A DNA stretch of 39,832 nt from Algoriphagus hitonicola (GCF_900113375.1 NZ_FOPC01000007.1:193650-233481); one strand, 5' to 3'. Numbered from the stretch's first letter, positions 23,562 to 32,889 are shown. Numbers and translations: made by a program. The notes: a model not told the origin generated them from the sequence alone.

Positions 23562-25568
23562 TTAATACTCCACCAACAGCTGAAGTTTTTCCTTAAACCG
23601 ATCCACGGGCAAAAATGCCCTTTCCAAATTGGGTGCAAAAGGAACCGGAGTATCCAAGCTCCCCTCCCGCATCACGGGAGCATCCAAGTATTCAAAACAG
23701 TGCTCTGAAATCCAAGCGCAGATTTCTGCTCCGATTCCTCCTGTGATACAATCTTCTTGAAGAAAAATCACTTTTCCAGTTTTTTTGACGGTTTCCCGAA
23801 CAGCTTCCTTGTCCCAAGGCAACAAAGTGCGCAAATCCAAAATATCGGCCGAAATTCCCATCTCTTCCACAGCTTTTTTTGCCCAGTGCACGCCCATCCC
23901 GTAAGTAACCACAGAAACCTGATCGCCGGTTGCTGCTAGTTTAGCTTTGCCGACTTCCACGGTGTAATATTCATCTGGAATAGAATCACTGATTGATCTA
24001 TAAAGTCCCTTGTGCTCAAAATAGAGGTAGGGATTTGGGTCTTCGATAGCCGCATTAAGCAGGCCTTTGGCGTCATAGGGATTGGAAGGATAGACGATTT
24101 TCAGACCGGGTGTGTGAAAAAACCAGGCCTCATTGGATTGGGAATGAAAAGGTCCCGCCGCCATTCCGGCACCGGTGGGCATCCGAACTACCACATCAGC
24201 GTTTTGTCCCCATCGGTAGTGGATTTTTGCGAGATTGTTGACGATTTGGTTGAAACCTACGGAGACAAAATCCGCAAACTGCATCTCCACCATGGCTTTG
24301 AAGCCCTTGATGGATAATCCAAGCCCAGCCCCGATGATGGCGCTTTCGCAAAGCGGAGTATTCCGAACGCGATCCGCACCAAACGTTGGTTTGAATCCTT
24401 CTGTCACTTTAAATACTCCTCCATATTCGCCGATATCCTGACCCATCAAAACCAGATTTGGATATTTTTCCATGGATTGGCGCAGGCCATCACTAATGGC
24501 ATCCACCAGTCGTTTTTCAGTCGTTTTTTCGGATTGGGGAGAAATGATTTTTTGCTCAAAAGGAAAATAAACATCCTGTATTTCCTCATCGATTTGTGGA
24601 GTGATTTGTTCCTCTGCAAATGCAAGCTCCAATCCATCGTTGATGGCTTTCTTGATTTTGGTATTGATTCGGCTTTTGGTTTTTTCATCCAATACACCAA
24701 TCGATTCCAGATAGGCTTCGTAGTTTTCGACCGGATCGAGTTTGGCCCAATCCTCCATGAGTTGCTTGGGGACATATTTGGTACCCGAAGCTTCCTCATG
24801 CCCGCGCATGCGAAAGGTCATCGCTTCGACTAGGATAGGTCTGGGGTTTTTTCGGATATCTTCTGAAAGTTCAACAATGGTTTGGTATACGTCGAGGACA
24901 TTGTTTCCCTCTACCCGCACGGCCTCGATACCGTAACCCAAGCCTTTATCTGTAAAATTTTTGAAAGCAAATTGCTCCTCACTTGGCGTAGAAAGTCCAT
25001 AGCCATTATGCTCAATGACAAAAATCACGGGAAGTTTCCAGACGGCGGCGACATTTAGTCCTTCGTGAAAATCTCCTTCGGAACTTGCGCCGTCTCCGGA
25101 GAAAACCAAGGTGACTTTCTCTTCTTTTGAAAGTCGGTTGGCCAGCGCAATGCCATCGGCGATGGCGAGCTGAGGCCCGAGATGGGAAATCATCCCTACG
25201 ATGTGATGCTCGATGGAGCCAAAGTGAAACGAACGATCACGTCCTTTGGTAAAGCCCGATTTCTTTCCCTGAAACTGGGCAAAAAGTCTCTCTAGAGGGA
25301 TTTTCCTTCCAGTGAAAATCCCCAAATTCCGATGCATGGGCAAAATAAATTCGTCCGCCTTCAAAGCTTCTACCGCACCGATTGAAATGGCCTCCTGTCC
25401 CCATCCGCTAAACCACTTGGAAATCCTCCCTTGTCGGAGTAAAATCAACATTTTTTCCTCGATACGGCGGGGTACCAAAAGGGATTCGTAAAGTCGGAGT
25501 AAAGTGGAGTCGCTTAGATTTTTCCGGTCAAAGTTCAGGTTTACATTGGGAACGCTTCCTAGCTGCAT
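23562..25568 (-). CDS. Fused alpha/beta 2-oxoacid dehydrogenase E1
   Basis: A 668-residue thiamine-diphosphate enzyme with both E1 subunits in one chain. The alpha part (about 1-330) has the ThDP site GDGAS (158-162) followed by the HNGYG segment (Asn188), and RNLG at 80-83. The beta part (about 350-668) shows LVLMGQDIGEYGGVF, RNTPLCESAIIGAGLG, and the C-terminal transketolase domain (VSVVTYGMGVHWA, EDCITGGIGAEI). Such fusions are common in Bacteroidota and probably oxidatively decarboxylate branched-chain 2-oxoacids or pyruvate for an E2/E3 complex. No E2 or E3 gene is adjacent. Substrate choice between pyruvate and branched-chain acids is not decided by the sequence. Confidence 0.9.
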   Translation of the reverse strand: MQLGSVPNVNLNFDRKNLSDSTLLRLYESLLVPRRIEEKMLILLRQGRISKWFSGWGQEAISIGAVEALKADEFILPMHRNLGIFTGRKIPLERLFAQFQGKKSGFTKGRDRSFHFGSIEHHIVGMISHLGPQLAIADGIALANRLSKEEKVTLVFSGDGASSEGDFHEGLNVAAVWKLPVIFVIEHNGYGLSTPSEEQFAFKNFTDKGLGYGIEAVRVEGNNVLDVYQTIVELSEDIRKNPRPILVEAMTFRMRGHEEASGTKYVPKQLMEDWAKLDPVENYEAYLESIGVLDEKTKSRINTKIKKAINDGLELAFAEEQITPQIDEEIQDVYFPFEQKIISPQSEKTTEKRLVDAISDGLRQSMEKYPNLVLMGQDIGEYGGVFKVTEGFKPTFGADRVRNTPLCESAIIGAGLGLSIKGFKAMVEMQFADFVSVGFNQIVNNLAKIHYRWGQNADVVVRMPTGAGMAAGPFHSQSNEAWFFHTPGLKIVYPSNPYDAKGLLNAAIEDPNPYLYFEHKGLYRSISDSIPDEYYTVEVGKAKLAATGDQVSVVTYGMGVHWAKKAVEEMGISADILDLRTLLPWDKEAVRETVKKTGKVIFLQEDCITGGIGAEICAWISEHCFEYLDAPVMREGSLDTPVPFAPNLERAFLPVDRFKEKLQLLVEY

Positions 25569-25995
25569 AAGGATTGAAATTTCTCAACTAAGGTACGAGA
25601 AGGAGTGAAATTCTCAAGCGGAAATTCCTGCAAAATGGCCCCGACAAAAGTCGGGGCTAAAAATATAATGCAAGGAGTTAAAAAGTTTTGCTGTACAGTT
25701 CAAAAGTAGATAAAAGCCTTACAGGGTTTCGAAATGGGGCGTTAAGCTTGTTTTAATATTACGGATGATCCTTTATTTTCTGTTAATATTAGGGAAATGT
25801 AGGAGGACTTTTGGCGCTTTTTTCAACTTGATATTGGCGAAAAATTGGCTTCCTTTTTTCTTTTAAACTAATTTTCAGCAAGGATTGATTTTATCTGGGC
25901 ACATACAAAAATGCGAAAGTGCACCCCGAATTTTTTAAAATAAAAAGAGGTAAAAAAAGCTGTCAATTTTGATTTGACAGCTTAGAAAACGGGAA
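25569..25995. other. Non-coding 427-bp gap with one terminator and one extra hairpin
   Basis: No gene was recognised in either strand. The right end holds the terminator of the oxidoreductase gene. An 8-bp GC-rich hairpin (GCCCCGAC 25638-25645 with GTCGGGGC 25650-25657) lies about 70 bp upstream of the E1 gene. It has no good T tract on either side. The remainder presumably carries the E1 promoter. Confidence 0.5.
25957..25983 (-). terminator. Terminator of the Gfo/Idh gene
   Basis: A 10-bp stem (AAGCTGTCAA 25957-25966 with TTGACAGCTT 25974-25983) and 7-nt loop immediately downstream of the stop on the minus strand, followed on that strand by a run of Ts (A52-A57 on the plus strand). Confidence 0.85.
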
Positions 25996-27363
25996 TTAAA
26001 CCTGATCCGGTTCCGGATGGGTATAGGGAGCTCGATAAGGGCGACGCAGTTTTTCGGTTGCCTCGGCATCTCCAATTACCGTTCGTGTTTCGGGATCATA
26101 TTTCAGTGGTCTACCTCCGAGCTCCATAGAAATATTTGCCAAGATGCAAGATGCTGTAGAAATATGGCCTTGCTCCACATCGGCGATTGGGAGCGTATCG
26201 GTTTCAATGGCTTTAAGCCAATCCTTCATATGGAGACGGGTAGCCGGCGCCGCATTGAGTTCGATTCGGTCTTCATCCAAATCTTCAGGATATTCTTCTC
26301 TTTCGTAAACGACATCATAGTGCTTGGGCTCTTGACCTTCGCCATAGGGAAAAAAGTCAGCCTGCATCGTGCTGCCAGCGAGCATGCCATTTTCTCCGTA
26401 GATTTTGAAAGCCCAAGGGTATTCCGGATCAGTTGGATTTCCCCAGCTGCGATGCTGCCAGACGACATTGAGTTCTGGAAATTCGAAAATCGCAGTCTGC
26501 GTATCGGCGATATTGGATTTTCCTTCTTTTTGGACAAAAATCCCTCCTGTCGCCGTGACCTGAGAAGGCCATCCGAGCTGCAGCATCCATCTCACGGTGT
26601 CTAGCATGTGCACACACATGTCTCCGGTGATGCCGTTTCCATATTCCATAAAAGTCCGCCACCATCTGGTATGCGGCAATCCATCGTAGGGGCGAAGTGG
26701 TGCAGGTCCGGTCCACAACTCATAATTGAAGAAGTCCGGTACCGGCTCCTCCGGTGGATTTCCATTGGCTCGCATATGGAAGTAGCAGCAGACCTCTGCG
26801 TGGGAGATTTTTCCGAGTAATCCCGTGTCAATAATGTCTTTTTTTGCCTCGATCAAGTGAGGTGTAGATTTTCGCTGCGTACCGATTTGAACGACCCGAT
26901 CGTATTTCCGTGCTGCTGCCAAAATCGCTTCGCCTTCGATGACATCCACCGAAATCGGTTTTTGGAGGTACACATGGGCGCCAGCTTTAAGTGCATCTAT
27001 TGCCTGCAGCGCGTGCCAGTGATCCGGAGACCCAATCAAAACAAACTCTGGTTTTTCTTTGGCCAGGAGGTCTTGATAGTCTTCATAAAGTGGGGGGATT
27101 TTTCCTGATTTTTGACGCTCGGATACCAGTTTACCGGCAGCTTCCAGCATATTTTTGTCGGGATCTGCCAATCCAACTACTTCGACATCCGCAACTTGGA
27201 TGAGGCGAAAAAGATCGGATTTGCCATACCAGCCGGCTCCGATCAGGGCCACTCGGATAGGGCCTTCCTGATTTTTGAAATCCATGCCCAGCAAGCCGAA
27301 ACTTGCCAAGGTCATCATTGCTGAGGAGCCTTTTAAAAAGTCTCTTCGGTTAACGTGATTCAT
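25996..27363 (-). CDS. Tat-exported Gfo/Idh/MocA oxidoreductase
   Basis: A 455-residue NAD(P)-dependent sugar oxidoreductase-like protein. The N-terminus has a twin-arginine motif NRRDFLKG (5-12) and hydrophobic stretch, so it is probably exported folded with its cofactor. The Rossmann motif GAGWYG (42-47) follows IRVALI. The usual E-K-P motif reads QKP at about 134-136 (YLQKPIS), as in many exported members. The C-terminal domain shows GNGITGDMCVHMLDTVRWML, with catalytic-type Asp/His residues. It probably acts on a carbohydrate in the periplasm. It has its own terminator and no sugar operon around it, apart from the broken GH5 gene. Confidence 0.85.
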   Translation of the reverse strand: MNHVNRRDFLKGSSAMMTLASFGLLGMDFKNQEGPIRVALIGAGWYGKSDLFRLIQVADVEVVGLADPDKNMLEAAGKLVSERQKSGKIPPLYEDYQDLLAKEKPEFVLIGSPDHWHALQAIDALKAGAHVYLQKPISVDVIEGEAILAAARKYDRVVQIGTQRKSTPHLIEAKKDIIDTGLLGKISHAEVCCYFHMRANGNPPEEPVPDFFNYELWTGPAPLRPYDGLPHTRWWRTFMEYGNGITGDMCVHMLDTVRWMLQLGWPSQVTATGGIFVQKEGKSNIADTQTAIFEFPELNVVWQHRSWGNPTDPEYPWAFKIYGENGMLAGSTMQADFFPYGEGQEPKHYDVVYEREEYPEDLDEDRIELNAAPATRLHMKDWLKAIETDTLPIADVEQGHISTASCILANISMELGGRPLKYDPETRTVIGDAEATEKLRRPYRAPYTHPEPDQV

Positions 27364-27471
27364 AGGTTTTTGGGTTTTGAGAAACGTATCGCAAACAAGT
27401 TACAAAATGCCTCCAAACCCACAAATAGTCTTTGGATAGACGGAGGAAATCCGTCAGATTATTTTGTCGCT

Positions 27472-28203
27472 TTATTTTTGAATGATCAGTTCGGAGGAAT
27501 TTACCCGGAAACGCTCACCATAAATTCCTTCTGGGAGACCTTTGCCGCAGCCGATAATCATAGCGATTTCGGAGCTTTTGGGCAAATTAAGAAGCTTTTT
27601 GACTCGTTTGGAATCGAAACCTTCCATGGGGCAGGTATCATAACCTTCCGCTTTCATACCCAACATAAAAGTCATGGCAGCCAAAGAAGCACTCTTGTGA
27701 ACTGAAATCCGAACCTCAGTTTCGCCCACCTCGCGTACCATGGGCCGGCGAAGTCCGACCCACCAAGCGATGAGTTTTTTGATCAATGACCAGCCCGGAT
27801 AGTTTGCAAAGAGTTTTGGGATTAGGTTTTTGTAATAATTTTTGGCTTGGTTGACCTTTTTCTCAGACTGATTTTGAACGCTTGAAGTGAGGTATTGATA
27901 GTTTGCTTCGGCCCTTGATTTCCAGAGATCCCTTCGAGTGATGATAACTACGAGTTCCCGTGCGGTGATCGCAGCTTTTTGCCTCATGCAGAGTTGGGCA
28001 AGCGGATCCTTAAGCGGAGAAGACTCTGGGATTCGGATAAATTGATACAGTTGTAGATTGGAGCTGTTTGGTGATAGAATGGCTGCTTCCAGACATTTGG
28101 AAACCACTTTGTGATCAAATTTTTCGGCTTGGTCAAAAATCCGAACCGATCTCCGCTGCTTCACCACATCAAAAAATCCTAGGTCCTGTTTCAAATTCTG
28201 CAT
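27472..28203 (-). CDS. Nitroreductase-family FMN protein
   Basis: A 243-residue protein. The N-terminal RRSVR (about 17-21) is the FMN-phosphate contact motif of nitroreductases, and AAILSPNSSNLQLYQFIRI matches the following conserved helix. The C-terminal part has GYDTCPMEGFDSKRV and AMIIGCGKG, also typical. Family members use NAD(P)H and FMN to reduce nitroaromatics, quinones or flavins in the cytoplasm; the substrate here is unknown. The middle (about 95-140) contains a Lys/Asn-rich insertion and a short hydrophobic stretch. It is divergent from the DUF5687 gene across a 92-bp gap that should hold both promoters. Confidence 0.8.
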   Translation of the reverse strand: MQNLKQDLGFFDVVKQRRSVRIFDQAEKFDHKVVSKCLEAAILSPNSSNLQLYQFIRIPESSPLKDPLAQLCMRQKAAITARELVVIITRRDLWKSRAEANYQYLTSSVQNQSEKKVNQAKNYYKNLIPKLFANYPGWSLIKKLIAWWVGLRRPMVREVGETEVRISVHKSASLAAMTFMLGMKAEGYDTCPMEGFDSKRVKKLLNLPKSSEIAMIIGCGKGLPEGIYGERFRVNSSELIIQK

Positions 28204-28295
28204 TTATCTAATTTTTTTTAGGCTAGATCAAAGTCAAATTTAAGCTTTATGATTATTTTCAAGCAAAATTTAAATCTTAAACCAACCTTGCTTCT

Positions 28296-29786
28296 ATGAT
28301 TTTTCAATTGATTCGATTGCAGTTTATAAAAAGCGCTCGATCCACTTCATTTGCAAAGAGTATTCTCACGAATATTTTCTTGGGATTTATTATTTTGCTT
28401 CTGCTAAGTTACGTGGTAGCAGCTGGTTTTTTTCTCAAAGATATCATCATAGTTCTAGACGGAGATGTGGATCCCTTGGAAGCACTCAATGGGTATTTGA
28501 TTTTCTTTTTTTTGACTGAGTTTATGTACCGGTATTTTCTACAAAAACTACCAGTAGTGGAATTAGAAAGCCTACTTCATCTTCCAATCGGAAAGCGTTG
28601 GATAATGAATGTTTTGCTCCTTAAGAGTTTTATTTCTCCGCTCAATTTGATTGCTCTTCTACTTTTTACGCCATTTGCTATTCAGGTGATTCTTCCACAG
28701 TTTGGTGCAGTGGCGATGTGGGGATGGGTAGGCGCTATCGTGCTGACAAGTTGGATTTTGCACTGGTTTATGCTTTGGTTCAAGCAGCGTTTTGAGGATA
28801 GCGCCATTGGGTTAGCGGTGATTATTGCAGTTTTGCTCCTCGGTGCCGGATCAAACTATCTGGGATGGTTCAACTTGGGGGAACTCATGAAGCCGGTTTT
28901 TGATTACGCGATCCAAAGTCCAGTTCCTTTGATTGTATTGGCAGTATTGTTAGGGGTTAGCTATTGGCTTTGCTATCAATATCATGTGCAAAACGCCTAT
29001 TTAGAGGACCTGGCGGGAGAGCAGGAGGAGGTCAGATCCTTCGGACAGTCGATCGGTTTTTTTGCTCGGTTTGGCCTCGCCGGAGAGATGGCCAATTTGG
29101 AGTGGAAACTGATCATCCGTCATAAGAAAAGCCGGACGTATCTGATACTTTCGGCTTTTATTCTGCTTTATGGATTGATTTTTTACACCAATCCGGCTTA
29201 TAGTTCCGATGAAGGGATTTCGCCCATTTTTATTTTCGTAGGCGTATTTATCACCGGGATATTTATGATTCAATATGGGCAGCTATTTTTGAGTTGGAAT
29301 TCCTCGAGTTTTGATTTTTTCCTCAATCGAAAAGGAGGGGTGGAAGGACTGATCCGAGGAAAATACCTGCTTTTTATTTCGATTTCCGTAGTCTGTTTTT
29401 TGGCTTCGGTGCCTTATGTCTATTTTGGAATTGACATTCTATTGATTCACATGGCCACATTTTTATTCAATGTCGGTGTCTTGGTTCATGTGATTATTTA
29501 TTTGGCACTTTGGAAGCCCAAACCCATGGATTTGAATAAAGGAGCGATGTTTAACTACGAAGGGGTGGGAGCGGCCCAATGGCTTATGGTGATTCCGATG
29601 ATGGTTTTGCCTTATCTGATCTATTTGCCATTTGCCTTATTAATTAACGATTATGCGGGGCTAATCGCGCTTTCGGTGGTTGGCTTGATTGGAATTTTGG
29701 CTTACAAGCCACTAAGCAAAATCAATGTGCAACGAGTATATCAAAATCAGTACGAAATCTCATCATCTTTTAGACAGGAGCTATGA
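28296..29786 (+). CDS. DUF5687 membrane protein, ABC exporter permease
   Basis: A 496-residue integral membrane protein with many hydrophobic helices (for example 27-45, 69-80, 107-130, 142-158, 173-192, 209-227, 282-300, 308-326, 354-372, 428-450). It resembles the DUF5687 family of Bacteroidota, which pairs with an ABC ATPase. The N-terminus (MIFQLIRLQFIKSARSTSFAKSI) is a basic cytoplasmic lead typical of ABC-2-like permeases. It overlaps the ATPase gene by 4 bp, so the two are translated together as an exporter. Substrate unknown. Confidence 0.8.
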   Translation: MIFQLIRLQFIKSARSTSFAKSILTNIFLGFIILLLLSYVVAAGFFLKDIIIVLDGDVDPLEALNGYLIFFFLTEFMYRYFLQKLPVVELESLLHLPIGKRWIMNVLLLKSFISPLNLIALLLFTPFAIQVILPQFGAVAMWGWVGAIVLTSWILHWFMLWFKQRFEDSAIGLAVIIAVLLLGAGSNYLGWFNLGELMKPVFDYAIQSPVPLIVLAVLLGVSYWLCYQYHVQNAYLEDLAGEQEEVRSFGQSIGFFARFGLAGEMANLEWKLIIRHKKSRTYLILSAFILLYGLIFYTNPAYSSDEGISPIFIFVGVFITGIFMIQYGQLFLSWNSSSFDFFLNRKGGVEGLIRGKYLLFISISVVCFLASVPYVYFGIDILLIHMATFLFNVGVLVHVIIYLALWKPKPMDLNKGAMFNYEGVGAAQWLMVIPMMVLPYLIYLPFALLINDYAGLIALSVVGLIGILAYKPLSKINVQRVYQNQYEISSSFRQEL

Positions 29787-30478
29787 TCAGCGTAAAAAAT
29801 TTAAAGAAGCAATATAAGGAGGCCGTGGTTTTGGATGTAGAATCACTGGAAATTCCCAAATCGGAATGTTTTGGTTTGGTGGGAAATAATGGAGCAGGGA
29901 AAACGACACTTTTTCGGATTATGCTCGATCTGGTCCGTGCCACGGAAGGCTCAGTGGAAATCAACGGTACCGATGTCAGCAAATCCGAAGAATGGAAGAG
30001 AACTACCGGAGCGTATCTGGATGAGCATATGCTATTAAGTTATCTGACGCCGGATGAATATTTTGAGACGCTTCGCAAAATTTATGGCTTATCTGAGGCA
30101 GACTTGAAAACTCACTTGGAGCGATTTACCGACTTGTTTAACGATGAGATCGTCGGGAAGAAAAAGTACATCCGGGATCTGTCTAAAGGAAATCTTAAAA
30201 AAGTGGGAATCGCCGCTGCTCTGATGGGAAATCCTGAGGTGGTATTTTTGGATGAACCCTTTGAAAATCTGGATCCAAGTTCTCAAGTTCGATTGAAAAA
30301 ATTGATTCTCCACGAAAAAGAAGCCTCTCAGATCACCTTTTTGATTTCTTCACATGACCTCAATCATGTGACTGAAATCTGTGATCGCATTGTCCTATTA
30401 GAAAAAGGAAAAATCATCCGCGATCTCCGGGAAAAAGCCGAAATGATGCGGGAGCTGGAGGAGTATTTTGTAGGGTAG
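29783..30478 (+). CDS. ABC transporter ATP-binding protein
   Basis: A 231-residue ATPase. Walker A is GNNGAGKTT (about 34-42), the signature is a variant LSKGN rather than LSGGQ (about 133-137), and Walker B is VVFLDEPFENLDP (about 153-165) with the catalytic Glu. The switch His is in ISSHD. It energises the DUF5687 permease encoded just upstream with a 4-bp overlap. The LSKGN variant is common in ABC-2 exporter ATPases, so it does not imply loss of function. Confidence 0.9.
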   Translation: MISVKNLKKQYKEAVVLDVESLEIPKSECFGLVGNNGAGKTTLFRIMLDLVRATEGSVEINGTDVSKSEEWKRTTGAYLDEHMLLSYLTPDEYFETLRKIYGLSEADLKTHLERFTDLFNDEIVGKKKYIRDLSKGNLKKVGIAAALMGNPEVVFLDEPFENLDPSSQVRLKKLILHEKEASQITFLISSHDLNHVTEICDRIVLLEKGKIIRDLREKAEMMRELEEYFVG

Positions 30479-30525
30479 GAAGAAACGATAGTTTTTCTGA
30501 GGATGATATTCTAGAATAATTCACC

Positions 30526-30972
30526 ATGAAAAGATACCTGCAACATTTATTGAAAGATATACGAAGCGCTCATCGACCGGAAAATTACTTCGAAAAAGAA
30601 AAACATAGTGCTAAAAGTGATGAGGATGAATTAAAAGAGCATTTTGCAGAAGTGGATCGGTTTTTAAACCTAGAAGCGGAACCTACTTTTTCAAACTACT
30701 GTGGGTTGGAAAAAGAGATATTTCCACCATCTGATTACTATGGGCTCGATGAGCTTCAACAGGTTAATTTTGAGTTTCGACAGATGTTGAAGTCCTGGAA
30801 CTTGGGAATAGATTTGCCCAAAAACTTACCCAAAGAAAGAGTTTATGATTTAATGCTAGGGATATTAGACCATCCAGTATTAATTTCAGAATATGGTTTT
30901 TTCCATTTTGATTTTTGCACGGGAAATCCTGAAGGCTGCGAACTTGATGAGTATTGCTCCTGCCTTGAATAG
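30526..30972 (+). CDS. Hypothetical protein, C-terminal Cys cluster
   Basis: A 148-residue soluble protein I do not recognise. The N-terminal third is charged and probably helical (KHSAKSDEDELKEHFAEVDRFL). The C-terminus holds three cysteines in CELDEYCSC, plus CTGNPEGC just before, which could bind metal or be redox-active. No signal peptide or membrane helix. It starts 47 bp after the ABC ATPase on the same strand, so it may be the last gene of that unit, and ends 31 bp from the convergent DUF4143 gene. Confidence 0.6.
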   Translation: MKRYLQHLLKDIRSAHRPENYFEKEKHSAKSDEDELKEHFAEVDRFLNLEAEPTFSNYCGLEKEIFPPSDYYGLDELQQVNFEFRQMLKSWNLGIDLPKNLPKERVYDLMLGILDHPVLISEYGFFHFDFCTGNPEGCELDEYCSCLE

Positions 30973-31003
30973 TTGGAGGAACTCTAGTGGCTTTTGAAAA
31001 CCA

Positions 31004-32197
31004 TCAATTGTTTTCATTTTCAAGCAATGCCAAAAAATCCTTGAGCCCAATGACCTCTGTCATTCCTGTGATTTGAAATCTTTCCGTTCCTGAGTAAATG
31101 ACCATTTTTCGGGTAGCTCCTATATCTTCACAGGCTTTATGAAAACCAGCGGAAAGTGATGGAGCGATTGATCTTTTTATCTCAATTGCCCAAACTTCTC
31201 GATGTCCTTTTTCTAAAATCAAATCGATTTCGGTTTGGTTGCTAGATCGGTAGTAACTAGCTGTCCATTGATTAGAAATTGAGTTGAGGATGTTTTCTAC
31301 CACAAAACCTTCCCAGCTCGTCCCTAATATAGGGTGACCAAGCAATTGATCAAAACTGTGGATACTCAGTAGATTATGAAGCAAACCAGAGTCCCGGATA
31401 TAAATTTTGGGGGATTTGACGAGTCTTTTTTTTGTATTACCGGCCCAAGGTTGCAATTTTCTTATCATAAAGAAATCTTGCAGTGTGTCAAGATAAGTTC
31501 TAGCTGTGGTGTGACTGACTTCTAGGCTTTTTCCGATATCGCTAAGGTTAGCTTGCTGACCATGAAAATGTGCCAGCATTGTCCAAAACCGCTTCATTCG
31601 TGTGGCTGAAACTTGTGGGCCAAATAAGGGAATGTCTTTTTCCACGTAAGTGGTGATAAAGTCATGTCTCCAATTCCAGCTTTCCTGATCGGATTCTGCC
31701 AAGTAGCTATCAGGGAACCCCCCTCGAAACCACAATTTCTCCGGATTAAAACCCAATTGCTCCTCCTGGTAAAGCTCTTGAAAAGCAAAGGGTGTCAGTT
31801 CTAAGTAGCGAATTCTTCCAGCTAAGGTTTCTGAAGATTGTTGAAGTAGATCTTTTGATACAGACCCTAATAAAAGGAAGTGTCCAGCCTTTTCTCCATT
31901 TCTTTTTCGGATATCAACTAAACTTCGGATAATTCGGAATAAATCAGCCTTTCGCTGAACCTCATCGATTACCAACAATTGATTGTTGAACCTTCGAAGG
32001 TAGCTTTCCGGATCATCGAGTTTGGCTAGGTCAGAATCTAGCTCCAGATCTAGATAGTGGACAGGTTTTTCCAAAAGTGGTTTGGCAAACTCTAAGGCCA
32101 AGGTAGTTTTTCCCACTTGTCTCGGACCTAAAATCACCACAACTGGCATCGACTTCAGAGCTTGTTTAAGCCTATTTTCAAGGGTTCTGTGGATCAT
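31004..32197 (-). CDS. AAA ATPase with DUF4143 domain
   Basis: A 397-residue protein. Walker A is GPRQVGKTT (24-32), Walker B is LLVIDEVQR (about 84-92), and a winged-helix-like segment (SDIGKSLEVSHTTARTYLDTL) precedes the DUF4143 C-terminal domain with IDLILEKGHREVWAIEIKRS. The last part has the D-ExK pattern of a PD-(D/E)xK nuclease-like fold. Such proteins are common in variable regions of Bacteroidota; their function is unsettled. ATG 32197 (MIHRTLENRL) is preferred to ATG 32227, because the 10 extra codons fall inside an inverted-repeat operator-like element. Confidence 0.85.
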   Translation of the reverse strand: MIHRTLENRLKQALKSMPVVVILGPRQVGKTTLALEFAKPLLEKPVHYLDLELDSDLAKLDDPESYLRRFNNQLLVIDEVQRKADLFRIIRSLVDIRKRNGEKAGHFLLLGSVSKDLLQQSSETLAGRIRYLELTPFAFQELYQEEQLGFNPEKLWFRGGFPDSYLAESDQESWNWRHDFITTYVEKDIPLFGPQVSATRMKRFWTMLAHFHGQQANLSDIGKSLEVSHTTARTYLDTLQDFFMIRKLQPWAGNTKKRLVKSPKIYIRDSGLLHNLLSIHSFDQLLGHPILGTSWEGFVVENILNSISNQWTASYYRSSNQTEIDLILEKGHREVWAIEIKRSIAPSLSAGFHKACEDIGATRKMVIYSGTERFQITGMTEVIGLKDFLALLENENN

Positions 32198-32212
32198 GGT
32201 AATCGTATAACG

Positions 32213-32311
32213 ACTTTCAAATTGCATGAAAATTAACCAAAAAGTATGTAATCTGAAAGTTAAACTTTCAAATTATATGTTTTTTACTTTAAAAGTATGT
32301 AATCTGAAAGT
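32213..32311. promoter_or_regulatory. Two tandem inverted-repeat units upstream of DUF4143 gene
   Basis: Two 48-bp units (32213-32260 and 32264-32311) each consist of a 16-bp arm ACTTTCAAATTxxATG, a 16-nt spacer, and the inverted arm TATGTAATCTGAAAGT. The left arms differ at 2 of 16 positions and the right arms are identical. The units lie 51 bp apart, about five helix turns. They overlap the likely promoter and the alternative start of the DUF4143 gene, which fits binding sites for a dimeric regulator. Confidence 0.7.
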
Positions 32312-32466
32312 TTTGAGGAGGAAAAGCTATAATCAAATAACTTACAGGAATGCTCAGAGCTCTTGCTGTTTATAGTAAAAAAGTACATTCCTTTAATACA
32401 TTGGGAAACCAATAGTTAAAGATTAGAATGCGAAGTTGTTTTTATCCTAAATGTCCTCTATTCAGT

Positions 32467-32494
32467 AAAAAATACCCTGTACAGGGTATTTTTT
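32467..32494. terminator. 28-bp perfect palindrome, bidirectional-terminator-like
   Basis: Fourteen-bp arms with no loop (AAAAAATACCCTGT and its complement), A-rich on the left and T-rich on the right, so it could end transcription in both directions. No annotated gene ends here on either strand; it lies between the DUF4143 promoter and a small membrane-protein gene. An operator role is equally possible. It also argues against the upstream start at 32428 for the next gene. Confidence 0.6.
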
Positions 32495-32541
32495 GGAATT
32501 CAATATTCTTTACTTTTATTCCAATTAACCTTTCGAACTTT

Positions 32542-32889
32542 ATGGATCTTAGGATTTTTGTTTTAGTCGGAATAGTCAGCTGCTCATGGATAGTAACAAG
32601 CTATTATGATTTTGCAATTCAACAGGGGCTTCCAATTGGTAAGTTTTTTCTTCCAGACAACGGTAAGAATTTCAAGCTTTTTACAATTATTGCAGGTATT
32701 TATTTCACAATTGCTGGGGCTATTGATTTTGGATGGTATTTCTTCTTAATCATTCCTGTTGTCTCATTCCTAATTGCATTTATACTCACAAGAATGTTAG
32801 GAAAGCGTGCACAGATAGTGGGGCCTATTGGCTTCGTTCTCTTGGTGATTACTAATGTCCTTGTCCAAATTGAATTGATTAATATTTAG
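32542..32889 (+). CDS. Small membrane protein, about four helices
   Basis: A 115-residue protein starting at ATG 32542 (MDLRIFVLVG). The longer frame from 32428 would run through a perfect palindrome and lacks a sensible N-terminus. Hydrophobic stretches near residues 4-20, 40-56, 58-76 and 91-108 indicate an integral inner-membrane protein. No known family recognised. It lies 45 bp before another small membrane protein on the same strand, so the pair may be co-expressed. Confidence 0.6.
   Translation: MDLRIFVLVGIVSCSWIVTSYYDFAIQQGLPIGKFFLPDNGKNFKLFTIIAGIYFTIAGAIDFGWYFFLIIPVVSFLIAFILTRMLGKRAQIVGPIGFVLLVITNVLVQIELINI

Noticed and set aside
25638..25657. GC-rich hairpin upstream of the E1 gene as a terminator
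   Set aside because: No adequate T tract on either strand and it is not next to a gene end; mentioned only within the intergenic entry.
27439..27455. 6-bp hairpin GACGGA/TCCGTC between oxidoreductase and nitroreductase genes
   Set aside because: Short stem without a T tract; could be chance.
32428..32541. N-terminal extension of the small membrane protein
   Set aside because: It would translate through a perfect 28-bp palindrome; ATG 32542 gives a normal membrane-protein start.
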